A stretch of 64,000 nt of DNA from Parasitella parasitica (Eukaryota; Mucoromycota; Mucoromycetes; Mucorales; Mucoraceae): positions 124,001 through 188,000 of the forward strand of contig MU619243.1 in assembly GCA_025201805.1 (NCBI GenBank), in the 5' to 3' direction. Every line of letters starts with the position of its first letter. Within the stretch, counting starts at the first letter, position 1. The notes under the pieces are model-generated. The model made no database searches. It was given only the letters and a program-made list of their open reading frames with translations, and was not told the DNA's origin. Shown piece after piece: positions 1 through 11,888 of this stretch. The position numbers and the translations under genes were made by a program.

Positions 1-951
1 GCTTTACAAAACATTGTGAGCTGGATGCAACTCTTTTCTCCTCAAACTATGGACTTGGAAAATCTTGAATCATGTACGAGATATCATAACATGTTTACCA
101 ATAATCCCAACAATGAATCACGTCTTAAACCATACTTTGACTTTGGTTGCGCCGGTGATGTCAAGCAGTTCTTTACAAAGGAGTGCAATTCTGTGAATTG
201 GCAAGCCTTCGACAGTATCGTTTCTTTCGACAGCACTGAAAATTTAAAGTTTTGCAGCATGGTATTACCCAACAGCCCTCCTTTATCATCGAACGGTAGT
301 GATGTGCAACAGGATACAGGCATTCGTCGACTGGAGATGAGTCAATCCATTCTTTATACAATGGCATTTCCAGAGATGTCCAAAAGACTGCCTATATTGC
401 ACGAACTCATCTTGCATACAAATTGCTATTTGAAGGAAAACCGCTACTCATTAGAAATATTTTTGCCATCAACACAGCTAGACTTATTTTCTTTGATAAT
501 CGCCCCAACTTGCAATGTTAATTCTAAGACAAACCGCAGAAATTCTTACGGCCTGCACCTGTCAAATTCTGACCATAACTCTGACTCTGATCCCGATTCT
601 GATCACTACTATGACTCTGACACTGACTATGGCTATAGTTATGGTTATCGCTCAAGCCCTTATCATCGCCATTCGGTAAAGCAAGTCCAAAAATGTGCAT
701 TGGAAAACCAGGAATTGCTCACAGCCATGACTTCAAATTACACACTGAAAATAGAAACCCAAACAAAAACACACATCTCAGAAAGAGAACAAGGAAATAT
801 TGTTCAAAGATCCATAGATTCAGGCGTTCAGAATGCTATTACCGGAACAAAGGAGAACTTTTTGATCTGGGTAAAGTTTAAAGAATTGAAGAAATTCAAA
901 ATTTGTAGCAATGCAGTTGCTGGATCAGAAGGCTATGAAGTGCTTGAATGA
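1..951 (+). CDS. Hypothetical protein, 3' part of a gene cut by the window start
   Basis: The reading frame is open from base 1 to the stop at 949-951 (about 316 residues), so the true start lies outside the window. No catalytic motif is recognised. The middle holds an Asp/Ser-rich low-complexity run (bases about 570-620) followed by a Tyr/Gly/Ser run, then a mixed-charge C-terminus. The alternation of hydrophobic leucine-containing stretches and short acidic tracts resembles the C-terminal part of the large F-box/leucine-rich families of Mucorales, but this is an impression only. No intron signal was needed to read it. Confidence 0.55.
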   Translation, partial: ALQNIVSWMQLFSPQTMDLENLESCTRYHNMFTNNPNNESRLKPYFDFGCAGDVKQFFTKECNSVNWQAFDSIVSFDSTENLKFCSMVLPNSPPLSSNGSDVQQDTGIRRLEMSQSILYTMAFPEMSKRLPILHELILHTNCYLKENRYSLEIFLPSTQLDLFSLIIAPTCNVNSKTNRRNSYGLHLSNSDHNSDSDPDSDHYYDSDTDYGYSYGYRSSPYHRHSVKQVQKCALENQELLTAMTSNYTLKIETQTKTHISEREQGNIVQRSIDSGVQNAITGTKENFLIWVKFKELKKFKICSNAVAGSEGYEVLE

Positions 952-1413
952 TCTCTATTATACCCAGTCTAATAAAAATCTATATGCAAACAAAGTTTGC
1001 CTCAATTTTAGATGTTTTTGGAAGAATAACATTATTTAGATCACAAAAGAAATGTCGGGCAGAGTTATTGAGACCAGAGTTGTAAAATGAGTTTTGATAA
1101 TGAACCTGCGCAGTTTCATCTTTATAATTGTGATAATCATATACGATATTTTAGATAATTTCCTCTTTGTCATAGTTCCCTAGTCTTATTAAATACAAGG
1201 CACAATTTTTTTTGCAGGGAAAACCACCAATATCGGTTGGAAATTACCAGAATTAACCAAACGTGTTTCTGATATTGTCTACATTTAATAATTTCGAGAG
1301 ATAGCTTCCGATATGAATTGGAGTAATGTTTGATAATTACATTATAGTAGAGGATTGAAAAACTTCCCCCGAGAACACCCCGAAAACAATCACATTGTTG
1401 TTACCGGGTTTGC

Positions 1414-1420
1414 TATAAAA
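1414..1420 (+). promoter_or_regulatory. TATA box of the acireductone dioxygenase gene
   Basis: TATAAAA lies 65-71 bases before the start codon at 1485, a spacing that allows a short leader. It is the only such motif between the preceding gene and this one. Confidence 0.5.
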
Positions 1421-1484
1421 ACAACCTGGTGTTTCACCCTTTATATCAATTTTCCTCACAGCAAAAGAAAAAAGTTGCATTACT

Positions 1485-2237
1485 ATGAGAGCTTATGTTT
1501 ATGATATCCAAGATCCTGCCGATCAGCGTGCTCCTCATGATTTAGGTATCGAAAAATCTCAAGCAGATTTGGAAAAGGTTGGTGTCCTATACTGGCGTAT
1601 TGAGGGAGACGGTGCTCTTGACAAAATCGATGAAATTGCTAAAGAAAGAAGCTACAAAAACAGAGATACAGTAAATATACACTCATAAAATGAAAATGCT
1701 CTTTCACTTAGTTTTTTGTGTGCTAGATTATTGTGTCTCCTGATGCTATGGGATCTAGCTATGGGGAAAAAGTCAAGTCTTTCTTTGCCGAGTGAGTTTC
1801 ATCGAAATTAATAATATTTACATACACGTAATATTTAAGATTCATGTAGGCACCTTCATGAAGATGAAGAAATTCGGTTTATTTTGGATGGCTCTGGCTA
1901 TTTCGATGTTCGCGATCAACAAGATGTTTGGATTCGTATTTACATGGACAAAGGAGACATGATCATTTTGGTAAGTGGGGTTTGCATTTCTGCCATGTCT
2001 TATTGCTGATATGTCGCAATAGCCTTCTGGTATTTATCATAGATTTACTACTGATGAAAACAATTATATCAAAGCCATGCGATTATTCAAGGATGAACCT
2101 AAATGGACACCGCTTAATCGTATGTGGCCATGGCGATTAACATTTCCCCGTCCTAATTACATAATGTAGGTCCTGTTACCGCTGATAACATATACAGACA
2201 AGAATATGTCAAATCTTACAAGTTAAACGGTGCATAA
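1485..2237 (+). CDS. ADI1: Acireductone dioxygenase (methionine salvage, cupin)
   Basis: Five exons: 1485-1670, 1727-1791, 1850-1970, 2023-2119, 2170-2237; all four introns are GT-AG and 48-58 bp, except the second and third use the same lengths within a few bases. The spliced product is about 178 residues, normal for the family. It oxidises the acireductone intermediate of the methionine salvage pathway to the keto-acid precursor of methionine and formate in the cytosol. The N-terminus MRAYVYD, the metal-binding block [11 protein letters not shown], the FDVRD strand and the later PSGIYHRF block with the third histidine ligand are all present. It converges on the calmodulin gene with only 85 bp between stop codons. 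Confidence 0.95.
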
Positions 2238-2322
2238 ACGATTGTTTTTATTTATTTAAAAAGATTACTACAATTTACTTGGACATCTGTACATTCGGGT
2301 TAAAATAAAATACATGTTTGAG

Positions 2323-3031
2323 CTATCTACGACATACCATCATCTTGACAAATTCTTGATAATTGATCTGACCATCACCGTCAACGTCGGCTTCACGGAT
2401 CATTTCATCGACTTCTTCTTCGCTCATCTTCTCGCCAAGGGAAGTCATTACATGACGTAACTCTGCAGCAGAGATATATCCATTACCATCCTTATCAAAG
2501 ACCTTGAAGGCTTCTTCGATCTCTTCTTGGGAATCAGTATCCTTCATTTTTCTGAAAATTTATTATAGTGAATACAGATGTAGCTGCTTACCGTATCGCT
2601 GCCTCTTACCTAGCTAACATGGATAAGAATTCAGGAAAATCAATAAGACCGTTACCATCACTATCAACTTCATTGATCTATACGTAGTTTGTATAATATG
2701 AATGAGCTGGTTTCGTGCATTTTAAAAGGAACCATCTGTTTTTACCATATCTTGAAGTTCAGCCTCGGTGGGGTTCAAATTTAAGGAACGCATAACAGTA
2801 CCAAGCTCCTTTGTAGTGATGGAACCATCGCCATCCTTATCAAAAAGACTTGCGATAATGAATAATTTAGTTTTACGTGATATTTACCAGTAAAAAAAAA
2901 GCTTACTTGAATGCCTCGCGGAATTCAGTGATTTGTTCTTCAGTGAGTTGATCAGCCTGACGGATGTGAAATATGTTTAGTTTAAATCACGTTCAGCTAG
3001 CATCCATGAAAGAGAGTTTGGTGCTTACCAT
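2323..3031 (-). CDS. CMD1: Calmodulin
   Basis: Exons on the minus strand: 3029-3031 (the ATG alone), 2907-2956, 2746-2848, 2610-2677, 2323-2551; spliced product 150 residues. Four intact EF-hand loops are visible: [36 protein letters not shown] and [12 protein letters not shown], so it should bind four calcium ions and regulate kinases, phosphatases and the cytoskeleton. The first intron follows the start codon directly, an intron position known from many calmodulin genes. The oddity is the C-terminus: it ends [10 protein letters not shown] instead of the usual MMxSK-type tail, adding a cysteine and two arginines. It is convergent with the dioxygenase gene and its upstream side abuts a transposon relic. 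Confidence 0.96.
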
Positions 3032-3443
3032 GATTTAAAATTTTTATAAGGAAAAAGAAAAAGAAGAAGAATGAATTCAGGAAAAAAATTAATATTTGCG
3101 CAAGCATGTACAGTACTTTCTTTTTTGTTGTCATGATTTCGCGTGACTAAATGTGGTACAAATTTGATGAATAAGGTGCGTTTTGTAATGAAAAACTTGG
3201 ATATAAGCCCACCCTGTTTTGTTGCATATACAGTGCTTCCAACAGTCAATATCGCACACGGTCAAAAATGATGTCGCAAGCCAATGAAAACCGATGTCGT
3301 CAGTTATTCAACATCAATTTCGCACTTTCCGGGAACCAAGTCGTATTTCTAGAAACCATGTCGTGCATTTGAAAATGATAAAAGTTGGCCATTTCATCTC
3401 CTGGGTCAGTTTTTTTCATTTCTTCAATTGTTTAAAGTTTAAC

Positions 3444-4647
3444 ATGAGTGCAATATTTTTATTTGAAGATGGACATGGAAATGTCGTTGATGAGAATGGA
3501 GGCCCTGAACCCATGGAATATATTGTTGATCAGAATGAATTTATTGTAGAATCGATTGCGACTCATAGTGAGTACTTGAAAAATATGCCTTCTTGTGAAT
3601 CTTCATTGGTTTATCCAATGTTGATAGAAAAGCCAAAAGACGAAGACATCCGTATGAAAGAAGCAAAGTGTATGAGCGCATCAGCTGCAGCGAAGCAGTT
3701 GGGTATTCACATTCGAACTGTGCAGAGATAGGTTAAGCAGTACAATATGCGTCCTGATAGTATTTTCGAGGTTTGTAAGCAGGTTGGTCGTAAATGTATC
3801 TTGAGCGAAGAGCATAAAACTGCTGTTATCGACTTCATTGATGCTAATGCTTCTGTTGCAGTTGTTGAAGTGACTGAGCATTTGTTGAATCGGTTCAATG
3901 ATCTTAAAGTTTCACGTAGCACTGTTTATAATTTCATGAGAAGTGAGTCCAATCTTTCTTTGAAGAAAGCTGACTTCCATTCTATCGAAAGAAACAGCCC
4001 AGCAAAGATTGAAGAGAGACATGATTGGGTTCGTAACTGGGAAAATACTGATATGAATTTTTTGACGAATTGCGTGTTTCTTGACGAGTCAGCTTTTGAT
4101 ATCAATATGAAACGCTCAAGAGCTTGGTCCAAAAAAGGTACGCGTGCCATTGTTACTCGGCCTACTACGAGAGCAAACACAACATCGATACTGGGTGCTA
4201 TCTCAGCTGCAGGTTTGATCAAAGTTGGCGTAAAAAAACCAAGACCTGCAAAGAAGAGAAAGACGGAAGGGTATGTAAGCTCAGGGACTGTAACTGGTCA
4301 CTACATAAGTTTCTTAAAAATGACTCTCGATGAAATGGACAAACATCCTCATATGAAGGGTCATTATATAGTCATGGATAATGCACCCATTCACACGCAT
4401 GAAAACATAAGGAAATACATTGAGTATCGAGGATATAAGTGTGTATATCTTCCTACATGCTCTCTGGAGCTTAACCCAATAGAACAGTCCTGGGCAATAG
4501 CAAAATGTAAGATTAAGTGCCATAGGTTTTTGCAGGAAGAAGAGAATTACAGAAGCGTGCAATAATGTAGAAAAAGTTCACTTCAAAGGTTTCATTTCGC
4601 ATTCTTACAAGTGTTGGGATAAATGTCGAAACAGGGAACCAATGTAA
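3444..4647 (+). pseudogene. Tc1/mariner-like transposase, broken by one stop and one frameshift
   Basis: The frame opens at MSAIFLFEDG (3444) and reads an N-terminal helix-turn-helix up to RTVQR, where TAG at 3729-3731 stands where a tryptophan (TGG) is expected before VKQYN; the same frame then continues to 4565. The catalytic core shows the acidic triad: FLDESAFD, YIVMDNAPIHT and LELNPIEQSW. Near 4540 the frame is lost; one frame over, RITEACNNVEKVHFKGF continues to a stop at 4645-4647. Thus the gene has one nonsense change and one small indel but is otherwise nearly full length, so it is a recently dead copy. Several TGTCG motifs at 3270-3365 may be transposase binding sites. Confidence 0.9.
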
Positions 4648-4855
4648 TGGCCACTGACCACAAACATCTCTCACGCAGCATGAAAAAAAAAAAAGCCTCG
4701 AGCACCCCAGTGAGCTTCAAAAAAACACCATAAACGCAAAAGGTGGTGATTTGAAGGTAAAAGGAGGTGACTTGAAGCTCACTGGGGTGCTCGAGGCTTT
4801 TTTTTTTTTCATGCTGCGTGAGAGATGTTTGCGGTCAGTGGCCATTACATTGGTT
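4637..4855. mobile_element. Foldback (MITE-like) palindromic element
   Basis: About 83 bp at 4637-4719 is repeated as an almost perfect inverted copy at 4773-4855; the arms differ at one position of the first 30 (A at 4660, G in the other arm). Each arm carries an A or T run of about 11-12 bases in the same place. The short loop holds a tandem GGTGGTGATTTGAAG/GGAGGTGACTTGAAG motif. The left arm overlaps the last codons of the transposase pseudogene, so the element either inserted at its 3' end or arose from its terminal inverted repeat. It has no coding capacity. Confidence 0.85.
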
Positions 4856-7493
4856 ATATAATAGAAGCCAGTGATAGTAAGGCTTGCCGTTATCTACTGT
4901 GCAGAAATCAAGTACTCAACTAACCCAGTAAAGACGTTCTGTCTAGATGCACTATATTACTCTTTAAACTAATGAAGTTCATCTCCAGTATATATATTAT
5001 TTGTATGAATCTGGTCCTTTTTGCTATGTATCTGACATTATGGTCTGTTTTGATGAAAAGAAATTATGATCTTGAAGGAAGCAAGCGTTACAAAGATACC
5101 ATATAAATGTTTGTTATTCCATACCGTGATAAAAAGCACCAGTTTTATGTATACGGTATTAAAGACTGTCAAACCCCATAGCGACGTAAAAATTAAGCTC
5201 CTGCGACACACCCAGTTATTAAAACGTCTACTCCACGTTTCATTCTATTATCGTGAATCAAATTGTTTTATACAATAGGATGCATTTCATATATATAAAC
5301 TGTTCATATATACTATGTCTTCTACAATTTAGTAATCAACGTTTGAGATTCAGTACAAGCAAACCCGAAAAGATGTTTCTCCCAAGTTGTTGACCATATA
5401 CACCTTGGGTGGTTTTTATATATACTCAAATAGACGGGTATTACTTATTTCAATTAGCAATATCTCCTTGGTATTGTGCTAAAATCATTAGTGTTTCAAC
5501 TCCAAATCCATAGTCTCTGTTCCACCTTCATCTTAAATTTCACCTTGAGCATCTAGCTGCAATCTGCTAGACGCACTGGAATTGCTGGAATTGCTGGAGA
5601 TACAGCACAGCATTGAGCATGAAGGCTTCCAAAGCTATTATTATCAACAAGAAAGCTGCTACAGACGGTAAGAGTCGAAGCAAAATTATATATATTTTAC
5701 AAAAGAGTCTATTTTGAGTTTGCAAACATTCTGAGTATTTTCCATGCTGATATAGTGCATAATCAGTATAAGTAAAAAAAAAAAAAAAAAAGGATATTGA
5801 TTGAGCCTTACTCCAGAGCGTGGTACTATGCACGTCTGATCTTAGATAGGTCGCGGTACCTTTAGAATAGACAAGTTATGGACCAACAACTACTGCTGTA
5901 ATTTATGTCTTTGTCATAGCGAAGTGAAGATTTAGAAATTAAGTGACAGAGTCATCGCACACATTACGGTATTAGAAGAATGAGATTGAGCAGCTTGAGC
6001 ATTAATGCCCTTAAGTGAGCAGGAGAAATGTTTAAGATTTTCTAGTAGGAGCTTGCGAAGCGGCGCACAGGTCTATGAGAGAAACAAAGATGAATATCAA
6101 TAGTAGAGATTAAAGTATGGAGAACGTAGGTGTATATTTCAAAATTATCAGTTTGGATACAGTGATTGACCTCAATTTTCAGCCAAGAAATCGACATGGC
6201 CAACCTATATTTATGCTTTGTAGATGAGTATCCATTTGGATTTGGAGGCAAGACATGAACTAATAGGTAACTTGAAATGTCTCATATAAATCGATAGCTA
6301 ATATGCTGCTTAAAAGTCATTTTGATACAATAACTCTTATTGTTCAAATTAATTTAAATGAAGGGTCTTATGCGATAATAATAACATTGATTTTGTGACA
6401 GAAAAGTATGTACATACTGTACATACATTATATCAGCTCTCATAATTCGACTCTGCAATAGCCAACAAACAAAGCTAGTGGCAATTTTTCATGAATGCAA
6501 ATGCATGTTGTTGAAGTATTGACAAGAAATTCAGGAAGGATAGATAACAGAGTAAAGGACTAATGAGGGTTGTAAGATATTTGACAAAATAATGTTTTGA
6601 ATCAAATCCATTCATTGTAAAGAAGAAGCTAACGAAGATCTGAATTCTTGCAACCCGATTTAGCAATTTGTCGTTATTTTGAAGATTAGCTGCTTTGAAG
6701 AGTGAAGTTAAAAAACGTCGCTATAGAGAGCAAAATTGAGCAGCTGGTTTCAAAGAAAGGCATACAGGATCTCATGTTTTTGTTCGAAAGCTGACCGTAA
6801 CTGTATATATTTCAAGAGAACAGTGTGATCAGGCACCATAGTGCTTTTTTTTTTTTTGAGAAAATGAGGAACATCAAAGACAATACAATATACTTGTATA
6901 AGAGAAATGAGGTGCGGAAAAGGTTACATATGTAATACGACAAAAGATCCAGACAAGATCAAGAAGGTCTAGTCGACAAAACGTGTCCTCACTGTTTCCG
7001 GTAATGATTTATGCACGACTATAATTGACGTAGTCGTTACGAGCTCTGAACATTACATGGGAGATAATATACAATTACAAAAGTTAATACCACTAGCCCG
7101 GAATAGACAATGACCACATCCCTACCGAATGTAAAGGAATCATATAATATCTTGTTCACTTTAAATGACACTGATTTACTATTCAGAGCCCTTTTTCAGA
7201 AGCAGTTGCATGGTAACCGAAGCATTTCATCTTAAAGTAACACATGCACAAATGTTGGGGATTTAGCAGTTGATTATATTGAATTGCATTTTAAAATCCT
7301 AACAGAGGTCTTTTAGAAGGGCAGCGAGTCTATTTGTTATGGGTATCATTATTTCATCCTTTTATAATAGTAACAATAATAGTGGCGATAATGAAGGTGT
7401 GTGTGCGTGTGTACGTAAGCGCGTGTATATATGTATATAATATGGGCGGTTGTATGTATTAAGGGAATCGATTCTTATTCTTCTTGTTGTACT
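4856..7493. other. Gene-poor AT-rich stretch
   Basis: 2.6 kb without a gene that can be supported. It holds a short open stretch with a good donor (GTAAGAG) at about 5570-5670, homopolymers at 5774-5791 and 6847-6858, and a GT/AT-rich tract near 7380. Short open frames on both strands show no protein-like composition. Confidence 0.5.
7378..7440. repeat. Alternating purine-pyrimidine GT/AT tract
   Basis: GTGTGTGTGCGTGTGTAC followed by GCGCGTGTATATATGTATATA forms a mixed TG/CG/TA alternating run just beyond the 3' end of the TLC-domain gene. Confidence 0.7.
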
Positions 7494-8635
7494 TTATTTG
7501 TGCTTGGCAAGTTGTTTTGTTGGAAAACGTTTGCGTAACATTGCAATCATCTGGCTGAACCACCAAACATTTAAGCATGTGGTCACGAAATTAGCAGCTC
7601 CATAAACAATCCAATCTACGTTGATAATAGGTCAACCAAAGTAATTTGTATACTACCATCACACTTACATCTCCATGGAACATCGTCCTTAACCGCATAA
7701 ATATCAACTATCCAAAAAAGACTAATCAATATCAGCCAACTTATTACGTTGATCCAGCAACTTACACCACATTTTATAGGACATGTAGGTACCAAACACT
7801 ATACGTGCACTGAAAAATGTTACCAAAAGCACAATACCATTTACCAATTGGATTCTTGAGCCAGTCCAACCCAATTTATCCTGTTGATGTGTTTGATTAG
7901 TGACCTTCCCTTCCTACAAATGCTGCTTTTCCCTTTTACCATGAACCAATGGAAGTTTAGAAATATAGTGCTGAGTTCGTACATGAGAAAGATGGCACCA
8001 TAGTAATTGACGAAAGGACGCTAGTCATCCTATATGTTAGAAAACGCTGTTACAAAGCATACAACGGCACGCTTACAAAGGAGAAGATGAAGACGGAAAA
8101 CGAAGCAATACCGTGAAACACCATGCTTATGCCTTGATCTTTATAAAAATAGATCGCAATAATCGTGTCCCATAAAAAGTAACTAAAAGATAGTAATTAA
8201 TTATAGACCCTTGATTTTATCGATTTTGCCTGTGTTTACCCGCAAGAAATAGAGTAGATATCAGCAGCCCATCTCACATAACCAAACACTCTATCGTTCT
8301 CAAGTGAATTGTCTGCAAATATAAAAAACGACCCAGCAACGACAATCAGACAATGTACCGTGGATACAACATGAATATGCCAATTTGGCCCATTGTACTG
8401 ATTTGAACATGAGCAACCAATACATAGACGCAACGCCAAACCATTTACTTACTCCTTTAAAGAATTGAAAGGTCTTTGGGAACAAGACTGGTGAGAATAT
8501 ACGGGAAATTTCATAAATTATCGCAAATACAACAGCTGAAGTCAGCACAGATTGCCAGTGGTACCGAAGAGTGGATAGAGATAGTTGATCCAAGATATCA
8601 CCAAACGTTGATGATGATACAGCCATGGATTCCAT
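7494..8635 (-). CDS. TLC-domain multispanning membrane protein (TMEM56/TLCD4-like)
   Basis: Seven exons on the minus strand: 8453-8635, 8240-8397, 8077-8182, 7940-8020, 7766-7880, 7669-7707, 7494-7615; every junction keeps frame, giving 267 residues. Landmarks of the TRAM-LAG1-CLN8 domain are the WHIHVVSTVHCLIVV segment, the GYYFLWDT block, the FHGIASFSVF histidine and a string of five or more hydrophobic helices. Proteins of this type sit in the ER or plasma membrane and are linked to lipid handling, but the domain here lacks proof of ceramide synthase activity. The first exon contains a membrane segment around residues 30-50. No TATA box is evident upstream. Because its exons are short, the gene is easy to miss. 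Confidence 0.85.
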
Positions 8636-9958
8636 TCTTCTATAATTTTATGACAGAAACAAAGAAAGGAAGAAAAGAGAGAAAAATGAGAAAAGGAAAA
8701 GGGAGTGTCTTTTGATAAATGATTTTCTTATGCCCTTTTGTTGATTTAGTCAATTAATGATTTAACCTCAGATTTTGTGTGTACAAAGGTAACAGCGTGT
8801 GCAGGTTTACAAACTATGCAATCCAGCTGGTGGAGATTGGCTTTTATTACTGCCATCAAAGTAAATACCGAGAGATAAATACAAGCTTCTTTGTTTTTGT
8901 TTCCTCTATCATAAGTCCTGGTTTCCAATTCGTATTTCGTACCAAACATCCCAAAGAGAGCCCTGACGATGCAATGCTCAAAGGAGATCACTCTTACAAT
9001 GTCGTTATTGACATGTTCCTGACGCTTTACGGTGTTAGTGGTTTGGTAGACGACATTGATAAACTTTACCAAAGGGCTTTATGCAATTGTAATCTCATTT
9101 TGATGCACTATCTATCCTATATGGAACAACTTTTTGAAGAATATTGGTAAGCTTTTGTAACAAATTAATGCGTCAGTATACTACCAAAGCAATCAAATGA
9201 CATGAAGACTTTGGTCATAAGCGACCTCGATAATAGCTTTGTCAATGGGTTGCTTTGGGGCTGTATAACCTCTTCATATATTCCACTTTCTAATTTGCCT
9301 TGAGATACCGACTGGCATTGGGGAGCATATTACCGCACAGATGAAAGACTTGCCTGTTGCGTATGGGGTTTTTGAAAGCGAGTGAATTGTCTGCAGCAAC
9401 CATTTATCTGTAAATCAGACCCATGAGTCTAGTGATTTATATGTCTGCAGCAAGCACGTTGTGGTGACAATTACCATGGCAACCAAAATAAGCTTCATAC
9501 TTGAATACTACAAGAACCAGCAATTTTTTAGCTCTCAACTACCATGTTACTACATCTTGTAATATAAATAGCCATACTTCATCGTTTAAGTATAGAACCC
9601 TTTCTCTTTTGGAGTACTCTTACTCATGGTAATATTTATGAGTATATTCGAGTGAGTTACAAGATACATTTATCTTTTCTATATATTTTTTTAATAGTCG
9701 GAAAACGATATCATTGACATTTTTCAAAAAGGGTTGTTTTCAGACACACGGTTTTCACTGAGCACAAATTTCTAGCTCTAAGGCGTGTTGTTATGCATTG
9801 TTAATGGAACAATGCTTTTAGTTGACCTTTACCAACGGTCACCTTTTTTCTTTTTTGAAGATTCGTGATTCTCCGCAATGGCTTCCTTCCTTTTTCCTCT
9901 TGCACAATTGCAACTGCAACTACAACCACAAGCGCAGCAAGGCAATTACAACAAGATA
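8636..9958. other. Intergenic region with two opposed open frames
   Basis: Between the divergent TLC gene and SPT4. The plus strand is open over 8779-9150 (about 123 residues, first start codon ATG) and the minus strand over 8746-9072 (108 residues). Neither contains a recognised motif, and both could be a decayed repeat. The remainder (9150-9870) is AT-rich and shows nothing more. Confidence 0.4.
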
Positions 9959-10524
9959 ATGTCACAAATCTTACCTATTGACAAAAAGCAACTTCGCGCT
10001 TGTTTATTATGCTCTCTTATCAAGGCAAGTTTGGATTTACAAACCAACTGCTTTGATTTTACACTAAACCGACCAACTCTATATATAGAATGCTTCCCAA
10101 TTCCGTTCTAATGGATGCGAAAACTGTGAAGAAATTCTGCAAATGAGAGGCAGTGGTGATAGAGTGACTGAATGCACAAGTAGCAAGTTTGAAGGGTTGG
10201 TACCTCTAGAAAAAAAAAAGGGGGGGGGGAGGGAGGGAATTTGACTTCTCAATCAAATGTATTGTTTGTTTTTTTTTGTGTTTAGTGCGATAGCTTTAAT
10301 GCATCCAGGAGAAAGTTGGGTTGGCAGGTGGCAACGAGTTGGTAAGTGACACTTTGGACGGTGTATTTATTCGATCAGCATTTTTAAATAGTTTGATGAT
10401 AGATAAATTTCACCAAGGAGTGTATGCTATCGTGGTTTATGGAAGAGTACCTGAAGATGTGGAAGATGAGTTGGATCGACGTGGTGTGACATATAGACCA
10501 AGAGACGGCAGTGTCAAGGATTAA
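9959..10524 (+). CDS. SPT4: Transcription elongation factor Spt4
   Basis: Exons 9959-10024, 10089-10195, 10286-10341, 10403-10524; product 116 residues. Spt4 forms the DSIF complex with Spt5 and keeps RNA polymerase II processive in the nucleus. The four-cysteine zinc site is split between exons: LRACLLCSLIK in exon 1 and NGCENCEE in exon 2. The GESWVGRWQRV and GVYAIVVYGRVPEDV blocks are typical. The first intron begins with GC (AAG|GCAAGT) and ends in TAG, a GC-AG intron; the other two are GT-AG. An in-frame ATG at 9878 would add 27 Gln-rich residues, but the family normally starts near MSQIL. It converges on the zinc-finger gene 111 bp away. Confidence 0.93.
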
Positions 10525-10635
10525 CAAGTTTTTTTTTTGTTTTTTTATTATGAAAAAGAGGAAATGAGTATTGTAATAAAGAAAAAAAAAATGGAGGGCC
10601 TAGATTTGTTTTCCTCGATATGTGTATATTCTAAA

Positions 10636-11855
10636 TCAACAACCTACGCTTTCGGTTGAAGAATCACCAGGATGCTGCCAACCCAAAATCTGAGATTGCT
10701 GTTGTTGCTGTTGCTGTTGCTGTTGTTGATGCTGATGGTGGTAATGATGCTGATGGAGGTGTTGATGCTGTTGATGATGCGGGTGTTGATGTTCTTTGTG
10801 AGACGTATCATAGGTGCTGTTGTCACGAATGAAATCCACCAAAGCAAACGGTTCCACATTTGCAGCAGCAACAGCAGCAGCAGCGGCAGCGGCAGCAGCT
10901 ACTGCATTATTATTAATAGAATTTCCATTTACAGTCGCGATAGGAGAAGGGGGAGTACTAGAGTGCATATTATATGATGGCTCTAATTGATTGTTGCTGT
11001 TATATTTTGATCCTCGTCGCTCATGTGTCTTTCGGTGTTGTGTTAAATTATCAGATCGACTGAAGGCTTTCAAACAACCAGGAAAGTTACATTTAAAGGG
11101 CTGCTCATGAGTGTGAATACGCATATGTCGCTTCAAGTGTTCCAAGCGTCTGAATCTACGATCACAGTCTGGGTGGCTACAAGCATGGGGCTTTTTCTGT
11201 TGCTTTGTGTTTGCACCTGTAGTAGAGGACGATGAAGTAGATGTCGTTGAGGATGAGTCTAAGAGGCGGCTTGATGGCGTGGGACTCTCCGTAGTGATAG
11301 TGTTGGTGCCCGCCATTGAAGATAGGTACTCTTGCTGCTGATAGTTCATGAAATTATGCTCCTGTTGTTTGGATGGTGTTGGTAACAATGGGTATGGACT
11401 ATGATGATAGTACGGGTGCATAAATGCTTCTTTTTCTTCTTTGGCCAAAAATGTATTAGATGTGGGAGTAGCCGCAGAAGATGTAGTCGAAGTAGATGAA
11501 GATGCATTAGGATCTTGTTGCTGCTGCTGTTGCTGTTGCTGCTGCTGCTGCTGTTTTTGTCTCGCAAAAGCCTTCTTCTCATGAGTACGATAATGTGCAT
11601 GAAAATTGTCTGATCGACTGAATCTTTTGCCACATCCAGGATGAGGACAAATATGAGGACGTTCCCCGGTGTGAACCAGCATATGTCTCTTCAAATGTTC
11701 GAACCTTTTGAAGCTCCATAAGCAATCAGGAAAATTGCACATATGCTTATTTTGCTTAGAAGGTTGCTTTCTAGTTGATGCTCTGTCAGAGTTATTATTG
11801 TTGCTGTTCGCATCCATTCTTTGTTGCTGTTGCTGAGAAAGCGGAGGAGGGGCCG

Positions 11856-11888
<33 letters not shown>

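Noticed and set aside
5066-6666. Several 60-90-codon frames in the 5-6.7 kb stretch
   Set aside because: No motif, no promoter signal, chance-length frames in AT-rich DNA. The stretch at 5570-5670 with a GTAAGAG donor was considered as an exon, but no partner exon was found.
10672-10977. Leucine-rich open frame opposite the zinc-finger gene
   Set aside because: It is the complement of CAG/CAT repeats encoding Gln and His runs on the minus strand; composition is an artefact.
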